A stretch of DNA of 47,656 nt from Streptosporangiaceae bacterium. Lineage in GTDB: Bacteria > Actinomycetota > Actinomycetes > Streptosporangiales > Streptosporangiaceae. Made by a program: the position numbers and the translations under genes. The stretch covers positions 1 to 47,656 of the forward strand of contig JASHOI010000535.1 of NCBI GenBank assembly GCA_030041195.1. The letters run 5' to 3'. The notes beneath the pieces were generated by a model. The model saw only the letters and a list, made by a program, of their open reading frames with translations. It made no database searches and was not told the origin of the DNA. Positions 7,652 through 15,205 of this stretch are shown piece by piece (the stretch's first letter is position 1; each line of letters opens with the position of its first letter).

Positions 7652-8278
7652 TCAGCGCTGCGGCGCGTCGGCCAGGTCGCGGTCCGCGTCGATCTGCCCG
7701 GGCGGCAGGTCGAGCAGGCGGCACGCGGTGTGGATCGCGAAACGCACCTCGGCGGCCGGCGCCGATCCGGCCATCCAGCTCTCGATGGCAGACGCGGCCG
7801 CGGCCAGGACCACCCACAGGACCTGCTGCTGGTGCTCTGACATCGGCGCGGCGGCCTTCAGCACGATGTCGATCTGCAGCCGCCCGACGCGCTCTCGCTG
7901 GCTGCGGAACGCCGGATCGGACAGCCGGGCCAGCCGTCGCACGACGCCGCCGAGGGTGGGGACGCGCTGGTCGAATTCGAACGCGCGGAGCAGGTTGTGC
8001 GCGACCTTGTCGCGCACCGTGAGCCCGGCCCGCTGGCTCGGATGCGCCCTGGCCAGCAGCGACTCCAGGTATTGCTGGACGACCGCGTACAGCAGGTGCT
8101 CCTTGGACGGGAAGTACCGGTACAGCGTCGCCAGGGAGACCTCGGCCAGAGCCGGCATCTCGCTCATCTGCAGCGCGTCTTCACCGCCGGTGGTGACCAG
8201 CATGGTGGCAACCTCCACCATCCGCCGATAGCGGGCCTGCTGCGCCTCGGTGACCGGCTGAGCTGGGGTAACGGTCAT
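7652..8278 (-). CDS. KstR-like TetR family transcriptional repressor
   Basis: This 208-residue regulator starts at the ATG at 8278, with GAGGAG about 6 bases upstream. Its N-terminal helix-turn-helix reads ALQMSEMPALAEVSLATLYR then YFPSKEHLL (about residues 36-65), a close match to the KstR type that controls steroid catabolic genes in actinobacteria. The C-terminal ligand domain (DQRVPTLGGVVRRLARL onward) resembles the same group. KstR family members are released from DNA by CoA-thioester intermediates; the effector here is unknown. It sits between two catabolic arms, with palindromes resembling KstR operators on both sides, including one in its own promoter region, so autoregulation and control of both arms are expected. 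Confidence 0.82.
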   Translation of the reverse strand: MTVTPAQPVTEAQQARYRRMVEVATMLVTTGGEDALQMSEMPALAEVSLATLYRYFPSKEHLLYAVVQQYLESLLARAHPSQRAGLTVRDKVAHNLLRAFEFDQRVPTLGGVVRRLARLSDPAFRSQRERVGRLQIDIVLKAAAPMSEHQQQVLWVVLAAAASAIESWMAGSAPAAEVRFAIHTACRLLDLPPGQIDADRDLADAPQR

Positions 8279-8394
8279 GCCACTCTCCTCGCCACGGACC
8301 CCGGCCACCCGGGTCCGGGTGCGGCCGGGACGGGGTCGAACGGCGGGCGGGCCCGCAGCCGGGGCGTTGACGGGCGCGGCCGAGTCTTGGTAAA

Positions 8395-8408
8395 CAGAAT
8401 CCATTCTG
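8395..8408. promoter_or_regulatory. TetR-type operator, site 3 (tetR/SDR divergent region)
   Basis: CAGAATCCATTCTG has perfect 6-base arms around CC. It lies in the divergent region between the tetR start (8278) and the SDR start (8470). On the plus strand, TTGACG (8367-8372) followed after 18 bases by TAAACA (8391-8396) could be the SDR promoter, overlapping the operator. This spacing suits repression of both directions. Confidence 0.65.
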
Positions 8409-8469
8409 CTTCTTCGCTAGAGGCCGCAGGTGGGCCTGGGAGACTTGATGATAACCGGAGGACTTCGGC

Positions 8470-9390
8470 ATGGGTGTCATTGACGGGCGGGTGGCGATCA
8501 TCACCGGCGGAGCACGAGGTATCGGTGCGTCGATCAGCCGGCTGTTCGCGGCCGAGGGAGCGTCGCTGGTCATCAACGATCTCGGCGGCAGCACCGACGG
8601 CACCGGCAGCGACGAGGGCCCGGCCAAGCAGCTGGCAGACGAGATCGTCGCCGCTGGCGGCGGGGCGGTGGCCGACAGCGGGGACATCGGCGACGTGGCC
8701 ACCGGCGAGCGGCTGGTCGCTGCCGCGGTCGATCAGTTCGGCAAGCTGGACATCGTGGTCAACGTGGCGGGGATCCTGCGCGACCGGATGATCTTCAACC
8801 TGCCCGAGGCCGACTGGGACGCGGTGATCCGGGTGCACTTGAAGGGGCACTACTCGACCGTGCGCCCGGCCTCGGCGTACTGGCGCGAACAGCGAAATCC
8901 GCACGGCCACTACCGGATCATCAACTTCACCTCAAATTCGGGACTGGAAGGCTCGCCTGGCCAGCCCAACTACGCGGCGGCCAAGATGGGCATCGTCGGT
9001 CTCACGTACTCGCTGGCGCAGGCGCTGGCCAGGTACGGGGTCACCGCCAACGCGATCTCGCCCGGCGCGGCCACCCGGCTGACCGCGACCATCCCGGCAG
9101 AACGGCAGCTGGCGTCCATCGACGAGTCCGTCAGGCCCGAGATGTCACCCGACAACATCGGGCCGGTCGCCCTCTACCTGGCCAGCGAACGGTCGGACTG
9201 GCTGACCGGCAGGGTTGTCTCCGCCATGGGCTTCGATGTCGGGCTGTACGAGAACCCGCAGCTGATCCGCCAGCTGTCCGCGCCCGGGCCGTGGCAGTAC
9301 GAAAGGCTCGCCGCTGCCATGGAGCGGAGCTTCCGCCCGGTCGCTGACGGCCTGCCGCCGAGCATCTTCCGCGCTGCCCCGGCTCAATAG
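8470..9390 (+). CDS. 17beta-HSD4-like SDR, probable (3R)-hydroxyacyl-CoA dehydrogenase
   Basis: This 306-residue short-chain dehydrogenase has the cofactor motif TGGARGIG (residues 12-19), NDLGG followed by a STDGTGSDEGPA loop (36-52), NVAG (98-101), and the catalytic Ser155, Tyr168 and Lys172. The NDLGG plus inserted loop is characteristic of the peroxisomal multifunctional enzyme 2 / ChsB1 group, which oxidises 3-hydroxyacyl-CoA to 3-ketoacyl-CoA. GGAGG lies 8 bases before the ATG. It opens the rightward arm directly downstream of operator site 3 and would follow the MaoC hydratase in the same beta-oxidation round. An alcohol dehydrogenase role on a ring hydroxyl is the main alternative. 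Confidence 0.85.
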   Translation: MGVIDGRVAIITGGARGIGASISRLFAAEGASLVINDLGGSTDGTGSDEGPAKQLADEIVAAGGGAVADSGDIGDVATGERLVAAAVDQFGKLDIVVNVAGILRDRMIFNLPEADWDAVIRVHLKGHYSTVRPASAYWREQRNPHGHYRIINFTSNSGLEGSPGQPNYAAAKMGIVGLTYSLAQALARYGVTANAISPGAATRLTATIPAERQLASIDESVRPEMSPDNIGPVALYLASERSDWLTGRVVSAMGFDVGLYENPQLIRQLSAPGPWQYERLAAAMERSFRPVADGLPPSIFRAAPAQ

Positions 9391-9405
9391 CCGCGGCGCA
9401 AGCCC

Positions 9406-9419
9406 GAGATACGATTCTG
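9406..9419. promoter_or_regulatory. Weak candidate operator, site 4 (before the DUF35 gene)
   Basis: GAGATACGATTCTG keeps one perfect half (ATTCTG) and AGA of the other half of the CAGAAYnnRTTCTG palindrome. It lies in the 45-base gap between the SDR and DUF35 genes, just ahead of the ribosome site. The match is partial and may be chance. Confidence 0.3.
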
Positions 9420-9435
9420 CCCTTCGGAGGAAGCC

Positions 9436-9846
9436 TTGCCAGATGGCCTCTTGCCCACGCCGACACCCGACACCGCTGCGTTCTGGGAGGCGGCGCGGGA
9501 CGGGCGGCTCGAGATCCAGCAGTGCCAGTCGTGTGAACGCCACTACTTCTATCCACGGGACCACTGCCCACGCTGTTCATCTGGCGATGTCCGGTGGCGT
9601 GCGGTGTCGGGGTCGGGCCGGCTGGTCTCCTACGTCATCAACTACCGCCCGCTGCCGCCAGCGGACCCGCAGACGCCTCAGATCATTGCCCTGGTCGAGC
9701 TCGACGAGGGCGTGCGCATGCTGACGAACATCGTCGGCAGCCCGGCAGACCCCGACGCTCTTCCGCTCGATGCGCCGGTGCACGTCGAGTTCGAGCCGCG
9801 CGGCGACTGGAGGCTGCCCGTATTCCGCCTGACAGGTGACCAATGA
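9436..9846 (+). CDS. DUF35 zinc-ribbon/OB-fold protein, partner of the Ltp2-like thiolase
   Basis: This is a 136-residue protein starting at TTG, chosen because GGAGGAA precedes it by 4 bases and a full zinc ribbon follows. Cysteines 30, 33, 44 and 47 form the CxxC...CxxC ribbon (CQSC and CPRC), followed by an OB-fold with SGSGRLVSYVINYRP and IIALVELDEGVRMLTNI. DUF35 proteins bind thiolase-like lipid-transfer proteins; with Ltp2 they form a retro-aldolase that shortens steroid side chains, and other pairs act as thiolases. The stop overlaps the next start by ATGA, which supports a stoichiometric complex with the following gene product. Confidence 0.85.
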   Translation: MPDGLLPTPTPDTAAFWEAARDGRLEIQQCQSCERHYFYPRDHCPRCSSGDVRWRAVSGSGRLVSYVINYRPLPPADPQTPQIIALVELDEGVRMLTNIVGSPADPDALPLDAPVHVEFEPRGDWRLPVFRLTGDQ

Positions 9847-11006
9847 GCTCCATGCACAACGGGAACATCGCCGTGGTCGGCGCGGCCGAGACCACCGGCC
9901 TGGGCGTGCTGCCCGAGCAGTCGATGATCCAGCTGCACGCCGATGCCGCGCGCGGCGCGCTGGCCGACGCGGGGCTGACCACGGCGGACGTCGATGGCAT
10001 AGCCACGGCCGGACCGCTGCCCATGGAAGTGTCACACTATCTCGGCATCGTGCCGAGCTGGGTTGACGGCACGATGGTCGGGGGCTGCAGCTTCATGCTG
10101 CATGTCCGGCACGCTGCCGCGGCGATCGCGGCCGGCGCCGCCAGCACGGTTCTGATCACCCACGGCGAATCCGGCCGGTCCCGCATCGGCATGAGCAGGT
10201 ACGCCGTGCGGGCTCCCGACACCGTGTCCGGCCAGTTCGAGGCGCCCTACGGCGCGCTGATGCCCTTCGCCACCTTCACCGTGCCCGCGCTGCGGTTCCT
10301 GCACGAGCGCGGGATGAGCCGTGCGGACCTGGCCGAAGTGGTCGTGGCCCAGCGCGAATGGGCGATGGGCAACCCCCGCGCGTTCCGGCGCAAGCCGATC
10401 AGCGTAGACGAGGTGCTCAACGACTCGCCGCCGGTCGCGTACCCGTTCACCCGCGACATGTGCTGCGTCGTGACCGACGGCGGCGGCGCGCTGGTCCTGA
10501 CATCCGCGGAGCGCGCGTCCGACCTGCCGAGCGGTCGCCGGGCCGTCTACCTGCTCGGATCCGGCGAGGCCGCGGAGTCACCGATCATGTCGCAGATGAC
10601 CGACGTCGACTCGTTCGCCGGATTCCGCAGCTCGAGCGCTGATGCGTTCCGCAGCGCTGGGCTGACCCACGCCGACATCGACCATCTCATGTGCTACGAC
10701 GCCTTCGCGCACGTGCCGCTGTACATGCTCGAGGACATGGGCTTCGTTGGGCACGGCGAGTCGGGCTCATTCATCGCGTCGGGCGCGACGCGTCCCGGCG
10801 GATCGCTGCCGATGAACACCAACGGCGGCGGCCTCGCTTACACCCATACCGGCATGTACTCGATGTTCGCCATGCAAGAGGCGATCCGGCAGCTCCGCGG
10901 TGAAGCCACAGCCCAGGTCCCGGGTGTGCGCACCAGCTTCGTGCAGGGCGTCGGCATGTACTTCGCCGCCTCGGCAAGCCTTATCTTCGCCAGCGAACGG
11001 CCATAA
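9843..11006 (+). CDS. Ltp2-like thiolase-fold protein (probable retro-aldolase or thiolase of a DUF35 complex)
   Basis: The protein has 387 residues and a thiolase fold of the lipid-transfer-protein branch. The N-terminal half has a VGGCSFMLHVRHAAAAIAAG segment with a cysteine at about 82 near the canonical nucleophile position. The C-terminal half has MCYDAFAHVPLYMLEDMGF and NTNGGGLAYTHTGMY, lacking the usual GHPxGxxG and CxGxG thiolase boxes. This departure is typical of Ltp proteins that perform retro-aldol cleavage or condensation instead of CoA thiolysis. The coupled DUF35 gene upstream strengthens this view. The retained Cys leaves thiolytic activity open. Confidence 0.82.
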   Translation: MSSMHNGNIAVVGAAETTGLGVLPEQSMIQLHADAARGALADAGLTTADVDGIATAGPLPMEVSHYLGIVPSWVDGTMVGGCSFMLHVRHAAAAIAAGAASTVLITHGESGRSRIGMSRYAVRAPDTVSGQFEAPYGALMPFATFTVPALRFLHERGMSRADLAEVVVAQREWAMGNPRAFRRKPISVDEVLNDSPPVAYPFTRDMCCVVTDGGGALVLTSAERASDLPSGRRAVYLLGSGEAAESPIMSQMTDVDSFAGFRSSSADAFRSAGLTHADIDHLMCYDAFAHVPLYMLEDMGFVGHGESGSFIASGATRPGGSLPMNTNGGGLAYTHTGMYSMFAMQEAIRQLRGEATAQVPGVRTSFVQGVGMYFAASASLIFASERP

Positions 11007-11016
11007 GGAGGACCCC

Positions 11017-11862
11017 ATGGCTCTGAACCTGGACAGCGTCGGCATGACCGGGCCGCCCGTCGAGCGCTCCTGGACGGCCGACGACGTCCTCCTGTACGCG
11101 CTGGCCGTCGGCGCCGGCCAGGCTGACCCGGCGGCGGAACTGGAGTTCAGCACCGAGAACTCCGACGGCGTGGCGCTCCAGGTGCTGCCGAGCTTCGCCA
11201 ACATGCTCGGCTTCGGCGCGGGCATCGGCATGGTCGGCACGTTCGACCTGAGCGCGGTGCTGCACGGTGAGCAGGCCTTCGAGGTGCACAAGCCGCTGCC
11301 GGTGGCGGGCACGGCGCGCACGGTACCCACGGTGGCAGGCATCTACGACAAGGGGAAGGCCGCGGTCGTGGTGACCGAGACCACCACGACCGACACGGCA
11401 ACCGGCGAGCTGCTGGCCACGGTCCGCAACGCAACCTTCATCCGCGGCGCCGGCGGGTTCGGCGGTGACCGGGGCCCGGCCTCGCAGTGGGCAGTGCCCG
11501 AGCGCGCTCCCGATTTCTCCTGCGCCGAGGCCATCCCGCGCGACCAGGCGCTGCTGTACCGGCTGACCGGCGACCGGAATCCGCTGCACTCCGACCCGGT
11601 GTTCGCCAAGCGGGCGGGGTTCGACCGCCCGATCCTGCACGGGATGTGCAGCTACGGGTACACGGCGCGCATCCTGCTGCACGAGGCGTGCGGCTCCCAG
11701 GTCGACCGCTTCAAGGCGATGTCGGGCCGGTTCGCCAGCCCGGTCTATCCCGGCGACACCGTCACGGTCGAAGGGTGGGCCGACGGCGAGACCGTGTACT
11801 TCCGCACTCGCTGCAACGGGTCTGTCGTCATCGACCACGGCGTGCTGCGCCGCACGGCCTGA
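11017..11862 (+). CDS. MaoC-like double-hotdog enoyl-CoA hydratase
   Basis: This 281-residue protein follows an AAGGAGG ribosome site 5 bases before its ATG. The N-terminal hotdog (about 10-140) contains LQVLPSFANMLGFG and is non-catalytic in relatives. The C-terminal hotdog carries the hydratase motif LTGDRNPLHSDPVFAKRAGF then RPILHG, placing the catalytic Asp and His at about 186 and 191. This is the R-specific enoyl-CoA hydratase 2 architecture found in MFE-2 and in actinobacterial side-chain degradation. It would produce the 3R-hydroxyacyl-CoA used by the SDR at the head of the same operon. Confidence 0.88.
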   Translation: MALNLDSVGMTGPPVERSWTADDVLLYALAVGAGQADPAAELEFSTENSDGVALQVLPSFANMLGFGAGIGMVGTFDLSAVLHGEQAFEVHKPLPVAGTARTVPTVAGIYDKGKAAVVVTETTTTDTATGELLATVRNATFIRGAGGFGGDRGPASQWAVPERAPDFSCAEAIPRDQALLYRLTGDRNPLHSDPVFAKRAGFDRPILHGMCSYGYTARILLHEACGSQVDRFKAMSGRFASPVYPGDTVTVEGWADGETVYFRTRCNGSVVIDHGVLRRTA

Positions 11863-11879
11863 GAAGCGCGGTGTCTGCG

Positions 11880-13448
11880 ATGAACGACTCAGGCGCGGCG
11901 GCCTCGGCGCCGGCCGCTCCCGGCACTCCCGCGACGGGGTTCTACGAGCTGGCCGCCGCGCACCCGGACCGGGCGGCCGTCGTCGGCCCGGACGCGAGGA
12001 TGCTCACGTTCGGCCAGCTCGGTCGGCGGGTCAACCGTGTGTCGCACGCGCTGCGCGCGCACGGCCTAAGCCCCGGCGACGTGGTCGCCGCGATCGTCCA
12101 CAACGGGCCGGAGTACCTGGAGCTGTTGCTGGCGGCCGGGCAGGCCGGCGTGATCGCCGTTCCGGTCAACTGGCACCTGACCGCCGGGGAGGTCCTCTAC
12201 ATCGTCCGCGACAGCGAGGCGAAGCTGGTGGTCGCGGACGACGATCAGGCGCGCAGGCTGCCGCTTCATGACCTCCCCGCGCATCGGTACGTCATCGGCG
12301 GCGGCGCCGCCGGGTGGCTACCGTACGCGGAGCTTGGCGCTGCCGAGCCGGCGACCGCACCGGAGGGACGCCGGGCCGGCGGCATGATGCTCTACACCTC
12401 CGGCACCACCGGCCACCCGAAGGGCGTGCGGACCACGCTTCCCACCGATGACCCGGAGACCTTGGCCGGGTTCTTCGCCGGGATTCCGCGCGGCTACGGC
12501 ATCGCCGCCGACCGGGGCGTGCACCTGGTGTGTTCGCCGATGTACCACGCGGCCCCCGGCGGCCACGCGCTGGGATTTCTGCATGCCGGGCACACGGTAG
12601 TCATCCAGGACAAGTTCGATCCGGAGGACATGCTGCGCGCCGTGGAGCAGCACCGGGTGACCACGGTGCACATGGTCCCCACTCACTTTCACCGGCTGCT
12701 GCGGCTGCCCGAGAGTGCGCGTTCCCGGTACGACCTGTCCAGCCTGCAGGCCGTGATCCACGCAGGTGCGCCGTGCCCTGTCCGGATCAAGCAGCAGATG
12801 CTCGACTGGCTCGGCCCGGTCATCTGGGAGTACCTCGGCTCGACCGAGGGATCGGTGTCGCGGGTCGGCCCGCAGGAATGGCTTACCCGGCCCGGAACGG
12901 TGGGGCGGCCGCTGCCCGGGCTGACCGTGCAGATTCTCGGTGCCGACGGCGAGGAGGCACCGGTCGGCGAGCCGGGGACGATTTATTTCGGCTATCCGGG
13001 GCGCCCGCCGTCCTTCGAGTATCACAACGCCCCGGAGAAAACGGCCGCCAGCAGGCGCGGCAACCTGGTGACCGCCGGCGACTACGGCTACGTCGACGCG
13101 GACGGGTATCTGTTCCTGCTGGACCGCAGGACCGACCTGATCATCTCCGGCGGCGTGAACATCTACCCCGCCGAGATCGAGCAGCACCTCATCACCCACC
13201 CCGCCGTTCTCGACGTGGCCGTCATCGGCGTGCCCGACGCGGACTGGGGCCAGCGCGCCGTGGCGGTGGTCCAGCCCGCGCCCGGCGCGACTGTGGGCGC
13301 CGATCTGGCCGACGAGCTGCTCGAGCATTGCCGTAAGGAGCTGGCCTCGTTCAAGTGCCCTCGGCGGTTCGAGTTCATCTCCGACTTCCCCCGTACGGAG
13401 ACCGGGAAGGTGCAGCGCCGCGTGCTTCGTGACGCATACGCCAGTTAG
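11880..13448 (+). CDS. AMP-forming acyl-CoA synthetase (FadD-like)
   Basis: This is an ANL-superfamily ligase of 522 residues from the ATG at 11880; a GTG at 11871 is an alternative. It has the P-loop YTSGTTGHPKG near residue 172, GSTEGS near 325, the hinge region DYGYVDADGYLFLLDRRTDL, then IISGGVNIYP, and the catalytic lysine in TETGKVQRR at the C-terminus. It forms an acyl adenylate and then the CoA thioester, feeding the hydratase and dehydrogenase of this operon. The absence of a dedicated fatty-acid motif does not allow substrate assignment. It is 17 bases after the MaoC gene and 11 before the next crotonase. Confidence 0.9.
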   Translation: MNDSGAAASAPAAPGTPATGFYELAAAHPDRAAVVGPDARMLTFGQLGRRVNRVSHALRAHGLSPGDVVAAIVHNGPEYLELLLAAGQAGVIAVPVNWHLTAGEVLYIVRDSEAKLVVADDDQARRLPLHDLPAHRYVIGGGAAGWLPYAELGAAEPATAPEGRRAGGMMLYTSGTTGHPKGVRTTLPTDDPETLAGFFAGIPRGYGIAADRGVHLVCSPMYHAAPGGHALGFLHAGHTVVIQDKFDPEDMLRAVEQHRVTTVHMVPTHFHRLLRLPESARSRYDLSSLQAVIHAGAPCPVRIKQQMLDWLGPVIWEYLGSTEGSVSRVGPQEWLTRPGTVGRPLPGLTVQILGADGEEAPVGEPGTIYFGYPGRPPSFEYHNAPEKTAASRRGNLVTAGDYGYVDADGYLFLLDRRTDLIISGGVNIYPAEIEQHLITHPAVLDVAVIGVPDADWGQRAVAVVQPAPGATVGADLADELLEHCRKELASFKCPRRFEFISDFPRTETGKVQRRVLRDAYAS

Positions 13449-13459
13449 GAGGCTGGGCC

Positions 13460-14365
13460 GTGCAGTTCGAGAACCTGACCGTCTCGATCGACGGGCCGGT
13501 CGCGACCGTCACGCTGAACCGCCCGGACAAGCTCAACGCGCTGAGCGCCGGTCTTGTCGCCGACTACGACGCCGCGCTGACGGCGCTGGCGCCCGGCGAC
13601 CGGGTCCGGGTCATCCGGCTGCGCGGAGCGGGGCGCGCGTTCTGTTCGGGGTATGACCTCAGCCCGTCCACCGACCCCGCGGAGCGCAGCCACGGCCCGG
13701 CCGATAGAGGAGATACGTACGCCACGGGCGACGACACCCACGCCCTCGCGGACTGCGGGCAGTCCTCCGCGCTGCTCGAGCGAGAGGGAATGCGGCAGCA
13801 GGCCGAGCGGTGGCTACGCATCTGGAACTACCGCAAGCCGGTCATCGCGCAGGTCCACGGGTACTGCCTCTCGGGCGGGCTTGACCTGCTGAGCACGACC
13901 GACCTGGCGTTCGCAGCCAACGGCGCGCGGTTCGGCCATCCGGCGGCGCGCGGCGTCGGCATCCCGCTGCTGATGGGCATGCTGCCCCTGAAGGTCGGCG
14001 CGGCCAAGGCAAAGCGCATCCTGTTCACCGGCGACCTTATCGACGCCGGCCAGGCCCTGGACTGGGGGCTGGTCGAGTGGGTTGTGGAGCCTGAGGACCT
14101 CGACGGCCGCACGATGGACTACTGCCAGCGGGCTGCGATGCTGCCGATGGACGCGCTGTCCATTCACAAGCAGGCCGTGAATCGCTGGAGCGAGATCATG
14201 GGCGCCCGGGTGGCTGCGCTCGAGATGGTCGACATGGACGCGCTGTATCACACCACGCCCGCCTATCACGAGTTCAACCGGCGGATCGCCGAGCACGGCC
14301 TGCGCAGTGCGCTCTCGTGGCGGGACGCCCCGTTCGGCGAAACCCGGCAGGCTGCCCGACAATAG
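13460..14365 (+). CDS. Enoyl-CoA hydratase/isomerase family protein, catalytic glutamates replaced
   Basis: This crotonase-fold protein of 301 residues starts at GTG with AGGAGG 7 bases upstream. It contains LNRPDKLNAL, FCSGYDLSP and YCLSGGLDLLSTTDLAFA. The position of the first catalytic glutamate is Asp (GGLDL) and the second is Ala in FGHPAARGVG, so normal hydration is doubtful. An insertion of about 30 residues after the oxyanion hole and the length above 290 recall the crotonase group seen next to CaiB genes, and its paralogue at 2584-3495 shows similar losses. It probably acts on a specific pathway intermediate, for example in ring or side-chain cleavage. Confidence 0.85.
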   Translation: MQFENLTVSIDGPVATVTLNRPDKLNALSAGLVADYDAALTALAPGDRVRVIRLRGAGRAFCSGYDLSPSTDPAERSHGPADRGDTYATGDDTHALADCGQSSALLEREGMRQQAERWLRIWNYRKPVIAQVHGYCLSGGLDLLSTTDLAFAANGARFGHPAARGVGIPLLMGMLPLKVGAAKAKRILFTGDLIDAGQALDWGLVEWVVEPEDLDGRTMDYCQRAAMLPMDALSIHKQAVNRWSEIMGARVAALEMVDMDALYHTTPAYHEFNRRIAEHGLRSALSWRDAPFGETRQAARQ

Positions 14366-14396
14366 CTCGTAGCCCAGGTGCGGAAGGAGCCCCGGC

Positions 14397-14429
14397 ATGA
14401 GCACCGCGGCGCAGGCTCGCGGCCGATGA
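14397..14429 (+). CDS. Ten-codon leader ORF coupled to the following crotonase gene
   Basis: AAGGAG lies 7 bases before an ATG that opens a 10-residue frame (MSTAAQARGR). Its TGA overlaps the next gene's ATG as ATGA. The next gene has no ribosome site of its own, so ribosomes reaching it may come from this short frame. It may be a coupling leader, or it may mark a small frameshift that cut off the true N-terminus. Confidence 0.35.
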   Translation: MSTAAQARGR

Positions 14430-15175
14430 CGGTCACCAGGCAGCAGAGGGACCACGTCCTGGTGATCACCATCCAGCGCGAGGAGAAGCGGAACGCGCTG
14501 AATGCCCACGTCACGCGGGGCCTGGACGAGGCCATGAACGAGCTCGAGGACTCACCGGAGCTGTGGTGCGGGATACTCACCGGCGGCCGCAGGTTCTTCT
14601 CCGCCGGCGCGGATCTCGCCACCGGGCCGGGCGAGCCGACTCCGCGCGGGGGGCTGATCGGCCTCATCCGGCGGGACCGGGTCAAGCCCCTGATCGCAGC
14701 CGTGGAGGGCTTCGCGCTTGGCGGCGGGATGGAACTCGTGCTGTGCTGTGACCTGGTGGTTGCGGCACGGGACGCCAGGTTCGGCCTGCCGGAGGTGAAG
14801 CGCGGTCTGATGCCAGACTTCGGCGGAGCGTTCCGCGTGGTCCGGGCGCTGCCCGTCAACATCGGACGAGAGATGCTGCTGACCGGCGAGGATCTGGATG
14901 CGCAGCGCGCGGCGAGCTTCGGGTTCGTGAACGTGCTGACCGAACCGGGAGCCGCGCTCGAGGGTGCGCTGGAACTGGCCGCCCGGGTCTGCGCCAACGC
15001 TCCGCTCGCCACCCGCGCCGCGCTCGGAACCAGTGCCCAGGTGACTCGGGGCGACGAGACGGCGCTCTGGCGGTACAGCGACGCAGCCCACGAGCAGCTT
15101 CTGGCCAGCGAGGACGTCGCGGAAGGCATCCGCGCCTTCTTCGCCAAGCGCGCTCCGGACTGGCGCGGCAGGTAG
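14426..15175 (+). CDS. Enoyl-CoA hydratase with both catalytic glutamates
   Basis: This 249-residue protein starts MTVTRQQRDHVLV. It has the crotonase elements REEKRNALN, FFSAGADL and ALGGGMELVLCCDL (first catalytic Glu in GGMEL) and ARFGLPEVKRGLMP (second Glu in LPE). Unlike the two other crotonases of module A, it therefore has the full residues for syn-addition of water to enoyl-CoA. The start is set by the ATGA overlap with a short upstream frame that carries the only ribosome site. It ends the beta-oxidation block of the rightward operon. Confidence 0.87.
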   Translation: MTVTRQQRDHVLVITIQREEKRNALNAHVTRGLDEAMNELEDSPELWCGILTGGRRFFSAGADLATGPGEPTPRGGLIGLIRRDRVKPLIAAVEGFALGGGMELVLCCDLVVAARDARFGLPEVKRGLMPDFGGAFRVVRALPVNIGREMLLTGEDLDAQRAASFGFVNVLTEPGAALEGALELAARVCANAPLATRAALGTSAQVTRGDETALWRYSDAAHEQLLASEDVAEGIRAFFAKRAPDWRGR

Positions 15176-15205
15176 CGCAGACAGCGCAGAGACTAGGGGA
15201 ATCAG

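Noticed and set aside
7533..7817. 94-codon minus-strand frame overlapping the tetR 3' end
   Set aside because: It is Arg-rich and runs through the operator region and the end of the tetR gene in another frame; no family is recognisable.
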